Source: an uncultured Prevotella sp. (GTDB taxonomy: Bacteria; Bacteroidota; Bacteroidia; Bacteroidales; Bacteroidaceae). From it: a DNA stretch of 36,068 bases. Of the stretch, positions 8,291-17,095 are shown piece after piece (positions within the stretch are counted from its first letter, which is position 1; every line of letters starts with the position of its first letter). The DNA lies in contig CAKPWR010000026.1 in NCBI GenBank assembly GCA_934196725.1, forward strand, positions 1 to 36,068, read 5' to 3'. The translations under genes were made by a program, and so were the position numbers. The notes under the pieces were generated by a model. That model had not been told where the DNA came from, ran no database searches, and saw only the letters and a list, made by a program, of their open reading frames with translations.

Positions 8291-9712
8291 ATGAAACAAT
8301 TGATAGGAAGAGAAGAAGAGCAAGGTTTGCTCAAGAAATACATAGATAGCAATCGCTCCGAGTTCATTGCTGTCTATGGAAGACGGCGTGTCGGGAAGAC
8401 TTTTCTTGTTACCGAGACTTTCAAAGATGCTTTATCTTTTGATATGACAGGTGTAATTGATGGGGATAAGAAAGACCAGTTGGTATCTTTTAACATAGCC
8501 CTTAAAGAGAGTGGTTATGAGGGAAAGAGAGTAACAGATTGGTATGGGGCTTTCGAGGCTTTGAAAGAAGTGGTAAAAAAGGTTCCTCAGAATAAGCCAG
8601 CTATTATTTTTATTGATGAGTTGCCATGTCTTGATACACCTCGCTCTGGATTGGTGAAGGCATTGGACTTGTTTTGGAATGGCTGGGCTAATAGACAGAA
8701 CAATGTAAAGTTAATCGTTTGTGGATCCGCTACTACCTGGATTGTGGATAATATTATTGATAATCATGGCGGTTTGCATAATAGAATTACACACGAGATG
8801 CACATTCATCCTTTTACCCTACATGATACAGAAGAGTACTTGACAACCTATGGCTTCAAGTGGAATCGGTTAGCTATGGCGCAGACATATATGGTGCTTG
8901 GAGGTATTCCTTATTATCTGAGCTTGTTAGATAATGCCCAGAGTCTTCCTGCTAATATTGACCAGCTTTTCTTTTCTCGTGATGCGGAATTGAAGAAGGA
9001 ATTCGACAGGCTGTTTAAGTCGCTTTTCAAAAGCCCACAGGCGTATGTAGATATTATCCAGTTGTTGGCAAACAACAAGAAAGGATTGACTCGTAAGGAA
9101 ATCAGTGAAAAGTTGAAGAAGGAAACGGGTGGTCACCTTTCTAAGCTTTTGGTGAATTTGGAGAATTGTGATTTTATCCGTAAGTATAACGTCAGGGAGC
9201 GAAAGATAAATACCAATAACGGTATCTATCAGCTCACCGATTTTTACATCCAGTTCTATCACGATTTCTGTAGCAGGCATACAACAGATGAGCATTTCTG
9301 GGAAAACTCCATCAACTCGCCTAAGCAGAATACTTGGTATGGTTTGGCTTATGAACGCTTGTGTATGGCACATATTCCACAAATTAAGGAGGCTTTGGGT
9401 ATTCAACGTATTAGAACAGAATATTACTCTTGGCGAAGTAAGGAAAGTGTGCCCGCTGCCCAGGTGGATCTGATTATTGAGCGTGCAGACCAAATTATCA
9501 GTTTGTGTGAGATAAAATATAGTAAGGGTATCTATTCATTGGATGCAAAGGAAGAGGAACGATTAAGAAATCGAATAACTGACTTTGCTGATGAGACCAA
9601 GGTGAAAGAGGCTGTGCAACTCGTGTTGATAACAACCTATGGCTTAAAAGATAATGCACATTCTACCGAAGTCAATGATAGAGTGGTACTTGATGATTTG
9701 TTTAAATCTTAA
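8291..9712 (+). CDS. STAND-type (MNS clade) ATPase with nuclease-like C-terminus
   Basis: This 473-residue cytoplasmic protein belongs to the archaeal-type ATPase_2/DUF234 group. Walker A is GRRRVGKT (about 30-37) and Walker B is IIFIDEL (about 105-111). The segment VCGSATTWIVD and the GGIPYYLSLLD motif that follow are characteristic of the group. A winged-helix segment (GLTRKEISEKLKKETGGHLS) lies in the middle. The C-terminal domain has YERLC, QVDLIIE and CEIKYSKG, matching the E, D and E-x-K positions of PD-(D/E)XK nucleases. The biological role of this clade is poorly understood; many members form multi-copy families. ATG 8291 gives the family-like start MKQLIGRE; ATG 8285 adds two residues. 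The gene stops 16 nt before the GH92 gene. Confidence 0.88.
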   Translation: MKQLIGREEEQGLLKKYIDSNRSEFIAVYGRRRVGKTFLVTETFKDALSFDMTGVIDGDKKDQLVSFNIALKESGYEGKRVTDWYGAFEALKEVVKKVPQNKPAIIFIDELPCLDTPRSGLVKALDLFWNGWANRQNNVKLIVCGSATTWIVDNIIDNHGGLHNRITHEMHIHPFTLHDTEEYLTTYGFKWNRLAMAQTYMVLGGIPYYLSLLDNAQSLPANIDQLFFSRDAELKKEFDRLFKSLFKSPQAYVDIIQLLANNKKGLTRKEISEKLKKETGGHLSKLLVNLENCDFIRKYNVRERKINTNNGIYQLTDFYIQFYHDFCSRHTTDEHFWENSINSPKQNTWYGLAYERLCMAHIPQIKEALGIQRIRTEYYSWRSKESVPAAQVDLIIERADQIISLCEIKYSKGIYSLDAKEEERLRNRITDFADETKVKEAVQLVLITTYGLKDNAHSTEVNDRVVLDDLFKS

Positions 9713-9728
9713 AATCCAGAAACCAATA

Positions 9729-12443
9729 ATGAAGCGAATCTTGGTCTTGGCATTATATTGCGTCCTTGGTCTATCCTCGTTGTTGGCGCAGGATTATTCC
9801 CGATACGTAGATCCACGTATCGGAAGTGAGGGATTGGGTAGAACTTTCCCCGGACCTTGCATGCCTTATGGGATGGCGAAGCCGGGACCGGATGCCGTGT
9901 CTATGCCGAATGCGGGATGGGCGCCGATGCCTGAGCCTCTCAAGGGATTCTCGCAGATGCACGTCAGCGGAACCGGAGGCGGACAGAAGTATGGCAATAT
10001 CCTGATTCAGCCTTTCTTGGATGCTGGGGAAATCATCCAGAAACGGGTGGATGAGAAGATTGCCTTGGGATATTATGCTTGTACCTTTGAGAATGGAATC
10101 CGGACGGAGATTACCGCCTCAGAACGTTGTGCCTTCTATCGATTGGATTATGGCAGAAAACAGAAAGGAAAACTCCTGATAGATGTGGCTACCTTCCTGG
10201 GGATAGATACGATTCCAGATAAGCGCGAAACTCAGCAGTATGTGGATTCGTATGTTACTTGTGATGGGAAATATGCCGTCTCTGGTTGGAGTACGGTTCG
10301 GGGCGGCTGGAACAATGGCGGACCTTATACCGTATATTTCTATTTGCAGAGCGATGTGCCTTTATCTAATTGTGATGCGCTTTTATCTAATAGCGATGCG
10401 CCTCTATATAATAAGGTGAAGGAATCAAAGACAAGATTGGGTGTTGCCTTCTCGAAAAGTACCGTCAATCTGAAGATTGGTATTTCGCATATCAGTATCG
10501 CCCAAGCCCGGCGGAACATCCCGTCTTGCGGCTTCGATACCCAGTTGAAGAATGTGCGGAAAACCTGGAACAGAAAGTTGGGAAAGATAGAAATCGCAGG
10601 AACCGAAAAGCAGAAGCGGATGTTTTATACAGCCCTTTATCATACGATGCTGATGCCTGTGGATAAGTCGGGTGAAAACCCTCATTTCTCTGCTACGCCT
10701 TATTATGATGATTACTATGCCATTTGGGATACTTATCGTACTTCCATGCCTTTGCTTACGCTGATAGAGGAACCGCAGCAGCGTGATATGGTTAATTCCC
10801 TGCTCAATATCTACAAGCATGATGGTTATATGCCTGATGCTAGAAGTGGCAACTGGAACGGTAGAACGCAAGGAGGCAGCAATGCAGATATCGTCATTGC
10901 TGATGCCTTTGCCAAAGGAATGAAGGGTATCGATTATGAACTGGCGCTGAAGGCGATGATCAAGGATGCCGAAGTGCCGCCAACGGATGATGATGGCTTT
11001 GTGGGCAGTGTGCCTGAGGAAAAGCATGGCAGAGGTGGATTGATGGAATATAATACGCTGGGCTATATTCCGTATGGAATAGACCGTGCCGGCAATCGTA
11101 CTGTGGAGTATAGCTATGATGACTGGTGTATTGCCCAGGTGGCAAAAGGACTGGGTTATCCGGAACTCTACGATAAGTATATGAAGCGTTCGCATAACTG
11201 GCGCAACCTCTGGCGTTCTGATTATGAATGGCAGGGGATGAAGGGATTTATCATGCCGAGAGATGCGGATGGCAGATGGCTCGACTCTGTGCCTTGGGGC
11301 AAGTCGAAGGTCTATCATCCTGTGATTCCTTATCATCCGGATACCAAGGTGGCGCCCTGGTATCTTCCATGGTGGTCAACCTTCTTCTACGAGGCTTTGT
11401 CGGCTGAGTATAGTCTCAGTATTCCGCACGATGTTCCGGGACTGATTGAGGCTTGTGGAGGAAAGGATGCTTTCATCAAACGACTCGATACCTTCTTCGC
11501 CAATGGCCATTTCAATGTGGCGAATGAACCAAGCTTCATGACTCCCTATCTGTATCATTGGGTGGGGCGCCCAGACTTGAGCATTCAGCGAATCCATCAG
11601 ATAGTGAACGATAACTATGATGATTCTCCTGACGGTTTGCCGGGCAATGATGATGGTGGAGCGATGTCGTCCTGGCTTATTTTCAATATGCTGGGTTTCT
11701 ATCCTATTGCTGGTCAGAATCTCTATATTGTCGGTTCACCGATAGTTCCGGAATATACCATCCATCTGTCTAATGGAAAGGACTTGAAGGTGGTAAGCAA
11801 TGGAGAACAATGGAAGCAGTTATTTGTTATCCACGATGTGTTGATAACTGGTGGAAAACTTGTGTTTCCTCATCCTACAGCTGTGGAAAAAGTTGTTGAT
11901 AAAGCTTCCAAACCGTTGAATATAAAGGAGAAAGAGAAATCCACACTTTGTGAACAACTTGTGGATAAATACGGGAAAACTATTCCTGTGCAGTTTATAT
12001 CTCACTTCGTTCTCAATCGTCAATATCGTCAATGGGAGGTGGGCGTGGATTCCGTGAGTATTCCTGATACCCTTGTACTGAAATGCAATCAGTCGGTCTA
12101 TCTCATCCCTCGTCAACTCGTGGCTGAGGCTGACGGATTCTGTTGGGATAGTCCGCAGAAAGGCAAGAACCTGTATGTTTGCAACCAACGTTCCAATCAT
12201 GGAATGCGGGACGGTACCTTCCTGTTTATCTCCCGGAAAGCCCTGCAGCAGCTTCTGAGTACAGATTCTTTCGTTTATAACGGGATAGTATGGCGCAAGG
12301 TTTCGCAAGATGCAGAGAGCATTACTGTGAAGGCAGATGAGGATCATACCGTGATGCAGATTGCTACCACAGGAAATCTGCCGTGGGTGCTGCGCATGCA
12401 GGGAAATCCTTTAGGTATTGATTGGAGGTTGGTGAAACAATAA
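9729..12443 (+). CDS. GH92 family alpha-mannosidase-like enzyme
   Basis: This exported enzyme of 904 residues starts with a signal peptide ending SSLLAQ. The GH92 N-domain opens with YVDPRIGSEGLGRTFPGPCM and HVSGTGGG. The catalytic domain has AIWDTYRTSMPLL (about 331-343), YSYDDWCIAQVAKGLG, and GNDDGGAMSSWLIFNMLGFYP, whose aspartates (about 637-640) are the catalytic base and calcium region. GH92 enzymes are inverting, calcium-dependent exo-alpha-mannosidases. The general-acid segment reads FYEALSAEYS (about 552) instead of the common YTEGNAWQYS; the glutamate is kept but its surroundings differ, so linkage specificity may be unusual. A C-terminal extension of about 170 residues after the GH92 core is not recognised. 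ATG 9729 was chosen because it starts the signal peptide. Confidence 0.88.
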   Translation: MKRILVLALYCVLGLSSLLAQDYSRYVDPRIGSEGLGRTFPGPCMPYGMAKPGPDAVSMPNAGWAPMPEPLKGFSQMHVSGTGGGQKYGNILIQPFLDAGEIIQKRVDEKIALGYYACTFENGIRTEITASERCAFYRLDYGRKQKGKLLIDVATFLGIDTIPDKRETQQYVDSYVTCDGKYAVSGWSTVRGGWNNGGPYTVYFYLQSDVPLSNCDALLSNSDAPLYNKVKESKTRLGVAFSKSTVNLKIGISHISIAQARRNIPSCGFDTQLKNVRKTWNRKLGKIEIAGTEKQKRMFYTALYHTMLMPVDKSGENPHFSATPYYDDYYAIWDTYRTSMPLLTLIEEPQQRDMVNSLLNIYKHDGYMPDARSGNWNGRTQGGSNADIVIADAFAKGMKGIDYELALKAMIKDAEVPPTDDDGFVGSVPEEKHGRGGLMEYNTLGYIPYGIDRAGNRTVEYSYDDWCIAQVAKGLGYPELYDKYMKRSHNWRNLWRSDYEWQGMKGFIMPRDADGRWLDSVPWGKSKVYHPVIPYHPDTKVAPWYLPWWSTFFYEALSAEYSLSIPHDVPGLIEACGGKDAFIKRLDTFFANGHFNVANEPSFMTPYLYHWVGRPDLSIQRIHQIVNDNYDDSPDGLPGNDDGGAMSSWLIFNMLGFYPIAGQNLYIVGSPIVPEYTIHLSNGKDLKVVSNGEQWKQLFVIHDVLITGGKLVFPHPTAVEKVVDKASKPLNIKEKEKSTLCEQLVDKYGKTIPVQFISHFVLNRQYRQWEVGVDSVSIPDTLVLKCNQSVYLIPRQLVAEADGFCWDSPQKGKNLYVCNQRSNHGMRDGTFLFISRKALQQLLSTDSFVYNGIVWRKVSQDAESITVKADEDHTVMQIATTGNLPWVLRMQGNPLGIDWRLVKQ
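10353..10415 (+). repeat. Three in-frame 21-bp repeats inside the GH92 gene
   Basis: Three units at 10353-10373, 10374-10394 and 10395-10415 encode DVPLSNC, DALLSNS and DAPLYNK. They look like a recent tandem expansion in a loop of the N-terminal domain. The reading frame is kept. Confidence 0.7.
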
Positions 12444-12471
12444 AGAGGAGTATACTCCGTTTGATAATTAT

Positions 12472-15400
12472 ATGAATAAAAAAGTACTATTATTATATAT
12501 CTCTCTGGCTTGTGCACTTTCCGTGCAGAGTCAGACCCGTCAGCAGATGGCTGGCGTATATTATGTTTATCCAGGAGGTCCTTCTGCGAAGACGGGGACT
12601 TTCGGTGATGCTTCGTATGTGATGGCTGATTCTTTAGCACAGCTTCCTGCTGGCTTCACCCCTTTTTATATCAGTCATTACGGTCGCCACGGTTCCCGTT
12701 GGATGCCGAAGGATGAGCGCTATGTCTGGATTTGCCGACATTTTGAGGATGAGCGCAATCTTACTCCGCTTGGCGTGAAGGTTAAGGGAATGTTGAACAG
12801 GGTATGGCAGAATGCCAAGGGGAATGGTGGAAAACTCTCTAGGCTCGGTGCACTTCAGCATCGGGGCATTGCTGACCGTATGTATCAGCGTTATCCACAG
12901 ATTTTTGCTGCCGGCAATCAGGTAAAGGCTCGTTCCAGCGTGGTAGACCGTTGCGCCAAGAGTATGCTCGCCTTTACTTCCGAATTGCGTCATCTCCAGC
13001 CGGATTTGCAGATGGATGTCAAGACCGATTCTGCTGATATGGCTTGGATAGCCTATGTTTCTCCTGATATCAAGATGTTGGAAAAACGGACTCAGGTAGT
13101 TCCTCAGGTTTTACCAGACAGATTCCTCCGTCAACTCTTCAAGGATATTTCCCTCGTTGATGAACCGCTCCGGTTGATGACCGAACTGCATGCGGTTGTC
13201 TCTTCTATTCAGGATGTAGGCTTGAATTTCCCTACTTATCCACAGGATATAGAAGACGGTTTGAATGCGCTGTTTACGGATGAGGAATTCCGTGCCATCT
13301 ATGATGCCAACAACCGTCGCATGACCATCAATAATGGCAATGAGCCGACCAATGAGTCGATTCCGGCACGTTGTGCCGTTTCGCTTTGGCAGAATATCGA
13401 GGCTGAGGCTGATGTTGCGTTGCGTTCCCCTCAGGCTTCCGCTACGTTACGTTTTGGTCATGATACAGCTCTCTACCGTCTGTTGTCGCTTCTCTTCAAT
13501 ACCGCTCATCTTCCTCAGGATGCCAAGGGCAATCCGGAGGAAGTTGTGTTGGGCGATGATGTAGACAGGATGGATCGGGTGGTTCCGATGGGCGCCAACC
13601 TTCAGATGGTGTTTTATAAGAATGCACAGGATTCCGTCCTGTTCAAGTTCATGCTCAATGAGCGGGATATCCAACTCAGTGGTCTTGCTCAGGTAGAATA
13701 CGGTACTTGCTATTATTCCTGGAATACATGGAAGCAGATGATGCACGAACGCATCCACCATCTGGAGCATATCCGTCAGCTCAATGCCCTGAATACGATG
13801 GTGGGTACAGCACAGGCGAATACCCGGTCTGCCGGCATGTTTGGCAAGGGAAGCGAGGAACATGGACAAACCCTTCCGGCTGTCCTCGTTCCGAATGGAC
13901 AGAACTTCTGGACGCCTCAGACACAGGATACCGAACAGAAGTGCATAGCACCTTATTATTATAAGGATACCCACTTGCAGGGTTTCCGCAACAGTCATTG
14001 GATAGTGGGTGGCTGTACGCAGGATTACGGTTCCTTTACCGTAGCGGCATTGGGTGATAACCTGCGTCTACAGCCCGAGCAGCGTGCCACGCCTTTCAGT
14101 CATGATGATGAAATTTCCCATCCTCATTACTATGCCGTTCATCTCAGGCAGGAACATCTCAAGGCAGAACTCACGGCGTTGAGCCATACTTCTATCCTCC
14201 GTGTTACGCCTGATAAGAATGAGCTGGTGCATCTGGTCATCAATCCGAACAGTGACGAGGGACAGGGGTATATAGAGATTGATACCGTCAACCATGTGGT
14301 ATATGGCTATAATCCTGTTCACCGCATTTATCAGGGTTGGGGAGAACCGGCAGGTTTCAGCGGTCATTTTGTATTGGCTTACGATGAAGATGAACTCGTC
14401 GATTATGGTGTCTTTGAAGGTGACAATAGGATAAGCCGTGGGTTGAAGATGCAGGGCAAGCCTCGTATTGGTGCCTGGCTTACTTTCCGTGGCAAGGCGG
14501 GCAAGGCAATGGAGTGGCTTTCGGGGTCTTCCTTTACTTCACGGGAGAATGCGCTGACCAATCTCAATGCTGAAAACTATATGTTCGGAGGCTTGGATTT
14601 CTATAGCATGATGCAGTTTGCTGCTGAATTCTGGTGCGAGCGTTTCCATACCATTGATGTGGAGAGTAAGAATCAGTCCAAGGTCAACCAGTTCTATGGT
14701 GCCCTTTACCGTTCTTCTTTCCTGCCTCATGAAATCAGCGATGTGAATGGCGATTATCCTGAGTTCTCCACCGGTACTCCGGTTGATTATTCGGTTTATG
14801 CAGCCGCATCTCCTTATTCTTCACCGAAGAAGTATGGCGATTTCTCCATGTGGGATATCTATCGTGCGGAACTTCCGCTCTATCATCTCATCACTCCGAA
14901 GCTATCGGGCGAGATGATGCAGTCGTTGGTTCAGATGTATCGGGAGGGTGGCTGGATGCCGATATTCCCATGTTGGAACAGTTATACGGCAGCGATGATT
15001 GGCGATCATGCGAGTGCGGCTCTAGCCGATGCCTATGTGAAAGGCATTTGCAATTTCGATGCGATGAAGGCATACGAGGGCATGCGCCAGAATGCCTTCT
15101 CTACACCTTATTACAGCAAGGATTATAAAGATGGGAAGGGACGCCGTGCCATCATCTCATATATTGAAAACGGATACATTCCTTTGGAAGATACGGTGGC
15201 AGATGCTTTCCATACCAACGAACAGACTTCCCGCACCCTGGAGTATGCCTACGATGATTATACTGTAGCGCAGATGGCGAAGGCTTTGATGGATTCCTGT
15301 CAGGATATTTCTCAGAAGCAGAAACTCCAGGAAGATTACAAGGAACTGATGCACCGTTCGGAGAATTGGCGCAATGTCATCAATCCTACTACGGGATGGG

Positions 15401-16038
15401 CAGATGGAAGAACACTGAAAGGTAAGTGGAAGAATAATATGGATCTGGTGCATCGAAAGAGTTATATCACGGAGGGTGCTACCTGTCATTATACCTGGTA
15501 TGTACCTCAGAATCCGGAAGGACTCTTTGAGGTAATCCGCAACAGTAAGGCGGCTGATGGGGAAGACCTGGTGATTGCCCGCCTGGATGAAATGTTTGAT
15601 AAGGGATGGTATTGGCATGGCAATGAACCTTGTCATCAGATTCCTTATCTCTATGATGTGGCTGGTGCTCCGGAGAAGACGCAGGAACGTGTTCATCATA
15701 TCCTGAATACCGAGTACAATGATACGCCGGGTGGATTGTCGGGAAATGACGATGCCGGACAGATGTCGGCATGGTATGTTTTCTCTTCCATCGGCTTCTA
15801 TCCCGTTTGTCCTGGTTCCCCGGATTATTATATCGGTACTCCTGGCTTTGACAAGGTGACGTTGAATCTGGAGAATGGCAAACAGTTTGTCTTGTCGGCT
15901 CATCGCAGGAAGGCGGATGATTTTCTTATCCAGTCTTCCACCTTGAATGGCAAACCTTGGAACGGTTATCGCATTTCCCATCAGCAGATTCTGAAGGGTG
16001 GAGAGTTGCATTTCGATATGAAGGCTAAGGAAAAATAA
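12472..16038 (+). CDS. Histidine phosphatase - GH92 alpha-mannosidase fusion protein
   Basis: This is a 1188-residue exported protein with two enzymes in one chain. After a signal peptide (ending LSVQSQ) comes a clade-2 histidine phosphatase domain (about 25-420). Its RHGSR motif (72-76, catalytic His73) and GHD motif (His330-Asp331) mark an acid-phosphatase/phytase-type active site. A complete GH92 unit follows (about 440-1188), with WDIYRAELPLYHL (about 794), EYAYDDYTVAQMAKAL, the general-acid segment TEGATCHYTW (about 999), and GNDDAGQMSAWYVFSSIGFYP (about 1090). The key residues of both sites look intact. The start is 28 nt after the preceding GH92 gene, so the two are probably co-transcribed. 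Removal of both phosphate and mannose from one glycan, such as phosphomannan, is an inference from the fusion. Confidence 0.88.
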   Translation: MNKKVLLLYISLACALSVQSQTRQQMAGVYYVYPGGPSAKTGTFGDASYVMADSLAQLPAGFTPFYISHYGRHGSRWMPKDERYVWICRHFEDERNLTPLGVKVKGMLNRVWQNAKGNGGKLSRLGALQHRGIADRMYQRYPQIFAAGNQVKARSSVVDRCAKSMLAFTSELRHLQPDLQMDVKTDSADMAWIAYVSPDIKMLEKRTQVVPQVLPDRFLRQLFKDISLVDEPLRLMTELHAVVSSIQDVGLNFPTYPQDIEDGLNALFTDEEFRAIYDANNRRMTINNGNEPTNESIPARCAVSLWQNIEAEADVALRSPQASATLRFGHDTALYRLLSLLFNTAHLPQDAKGNPEEVVLGDDVDRMDRVVPMGANLQMVFYKNAQDSVLFKFMLNERDIQLSGLAQVEYGTCYYSWNTWKQMMHERIHHLEHIRQLNALNTMVGTAQANTRSAGMFGKGSEEHGQTLPAVLVPNGQNFWTPQTQDTEQKCIAPYYYKDTHLQGFRNSHWIVGGCTQDYGSFTVAALGDNLRLQPEQRATPFSHDDEISHPHYYAVHLRQEHLKAELTALSHTSILRVTPDKNELVHLVINPNSDEGQGYIEIDTVNHVVYGYNPVHRIYQGWGEPAGFSGHFVLAYDEDELVDYGVFEGDNRISRGLKMQGKPRIGAWLTFRGKAGKAMEWLSGSSFTSRENALTNLNAENYMFGGLDFYSMMQFAAEFWCERFHTIDVESKNQSKVNQFYGALYRSSFLPHEISDVNGDYPEFSTGTPVDYSVYAAASPYSSPKKYGDFSMWDIYRAELPLYHLITPKLSGEMMQSLVQMYREGGWMPIFPCWNSYTAAMIGDHASAALADAYVKGICNFDAMKAYEGMRQNAFSTPYYSKDYKDGKGRRAIISYIENGYIPLEDTVADAFHTNEQTSRTLEYAYDDYTVAQMAKALMDSCQDISQKQKLQEDYKELMHRSENWRNVINPTTGWADGRTLKGKWKNNMDLVHRKSYITEGATCHYTWYVPQNPEGLFEVIRNSKAADGEDLVIARLDEMFDKGWYWHGNEPCHQIPYLYDVAGAPEKTQERVHHILNTEYNDTPGGLSGNDDAGQMSAWYVFSSIGFYPVCPGSPDYYIGTPGFDKVTLNLENGKQFVLSAHRRKADDFLIQSSTLNGKPWNGYRISHQQILKGGELHFDMKAKEK

Positions 16039-16064
16039 ATGGAGATTTTCTCCTTTGGAAAACA

Positions 16065-16137
16065 GTTTCATTCCTCCGAAATATAGTTTCATTCCATCAA
16101 TGAAACACCTATTTTTGAGGAATGAAACTATTTTTTT
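16065..16137 (+). terminator. Overlapping inverted repeats with T-tract after the fusion gene
   Basis: GTTTCATTCCTC (16065-16076) can pair with GAGGAATGAAAC (16117-16128). TAGTTTCATTCC (16084-16095) can instead pair with GGAATGAAACTA (16119-16130), which is followed at once by seven T residues. The two 12-bp stems share the right arm and exclude each other. The second looks like the terminator of the GH92 operon. Confidence 0.65.
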
Positions 16138-16146
16138 GCCTAATTA

Positions 16147-16178
16147 TTTGGAACTTTGCGAGATTTTCGATAACTTTG
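16147..16178 (+). promoter_or_regulatory. Orphan promoter, perfect -33/-7 match
   Basis: TTTG at 16147-16150, a 20-nt spacer and TAACTTTG at 16171-16178 match the Bacteroidota consensus exactly. The predicted start is near 16184. No plus-strand ORF follows before the terminator at 16236-16279. Confidence 0.6.
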
Positions 16179-16183
16179 CATCA

Positions 16184-16279
16184 TAGATATTTAAAAACAG
16201 TATTGACTTTATCATTTGCTTTTTCTAAAAAAATAAAAGTTGGTCAACCCGTTGATGGGCTAGCCAACTTTCTTTTTTT
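16184..16279 (+). ncRNA. Candidate small RNA of about 95 nt
   Basis: The segment begins at the predicted start of a perfect promoter and ends in a hairpin with a T-tract. It contains no ATG-started ORF. The 5' half is AT-rich and unstructured; the 3' end is the AAAGTTGG/CCAACTTT hairpin. No known RNA family is recognised. It could be a short regulatory RNA or a relic of a deleted gene. Confidence 0.35.
16227..16279. terminator. Bidirectional terminator between convergent transcripts
   Basis: AAAGTTGG (16236-16243) pairs with CCAACTTT (16264-16271), and CCC/GGG pairs inside the loop region. T7 at 16273-16279 serves the plus strand, and A7 at 16227-16233 serves the minus strand. It ends the BI-1 gene transcript on the minus strand. 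Confidence 0.85.
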
Positions 16280-16306
16280 ATATGATTCTTAAACTTAGTC
16301 CTTAAA

Positions 16307-17056
16307 TTAGTCCTTGTTGCTTCCTCCGAAGATGCGGAGCAGATAGAGGAACAGGTTGATGAAGTCGAGATACAAGGTCAATGCACCGAGCAAGGCGAGC
16401 TTCTGGGCTCCTTCGCTTACGTCATATTGTGTCTGGAGCATCTGCTTGATCTTCTGGCTGTCCCAGGCTGTCAGACCCGTAAAGACTGCCACACCCACGT
16501 AACTCAGGATGTAATCAAATCCTGGACTCTTCAGGAACATGTTTACTACGGTAGCGATAAACAGGCCGATCAGAGCCATGAAGAGAATCTTGCCGATAGA
16601 GGTCAGGTCTTTCTTGGTGGTATAACCGTAGAAGGCTGTTACACCAAAGGTTCCCGCTGTGATGAAGAATACCTTTGCGATGACCATCGGATTATAGACG
16701 TAGAAGATGGATGAAAGCATTGCACCGTTCAGTACCGAGTAGCCGATGAACATCAATGTGGCTGTACCCAATGACAAGCGGTTGATGGCGCCGCTCAAGG
16801 CGAAGACCAGAACCAGCTCTGCGATGATCAATCCCCACATCATCTTATGAAGACTCATGAAGAGGGTAGGACTGGCAGCTACACCAAAGGCGGTGACGCC
16901 TGTTATCAGGAGAGCCAGTGTCATCCAGGTATAAACCTTGCGCATCAATATAGGGAAGGCACCGCTCAATCCGCGCTCTCGTTCGTTGAATGCAAAGCCA
17001 TTGCTCTGCTGATTGTTCTGATTATTTATCAGATTGTACATTTCTTTTTCTGTCAT
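16307..17056 (-). CDS. Bax inhibitor-1/YccA family membrane protein
   Basis: This 249-residue integral membrane protein has seven predicted hydrophobic helices from about residue 45 to 245. The soluble N-terminus is rich in Asn and Gln (NLINNQNNQQSNGFAFNERE). The first helix begins VYTWMTLALLITGVTAF, and the C-terminus has the family signature LYLDFINLFLYLLRIFGG. The acidic residue pairs typical of BI-1/YccA proteins (for example the Asp in TAWDSQKIKQM) are present. Bacterial members are linked to calcium leak and membrane-protein quality control in the inner membrane, but no role is fixed here. The gene has its own promoter and shares a terminator region with the convergent transcript. Confidence 0.9.
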   Translation of the reverse strand: MTEKEMYNLINNQNNQQSNGFAFNERERGLSGAFPILMRKVYTWMTLALLITGVTAFGVAASPTLFMSLHKMMWGLIIAELVLVFALSGAINRLSLGTATLMFIGYSVLNGAMLSSIFYVYNPMVIAKVFFITAGTFGVTAFYGYTTKKDLTSIGKILFMALIGLFIATVVNMFLKSPGFDYILSYVGVAVFTGLTAWDSQKIKQMLQTQYDVSEGAQKLALLGALTLYLDFINLFLYLLRIFGGSNKD

Positions 17057-17095
17057 AGTTTATCTTACTTATTTGTTTGTAATCTCAAAAACTAA

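Noticed and set aside
10425..11336. Open frame of 303 codons opposite the first GH92 gene
   Set aside because: The GH92 frame has clear catalytic motifs here; the antisense product is rich in Ile, Arg and His, as expected of a shadow frame.
15157..16092. Open frame of 311 codons opposite the end of the phosphatase-GH92 gene
   Set aside because: It is a shadow of the GH92 catalytic domain and has no promoter or family resemblance.
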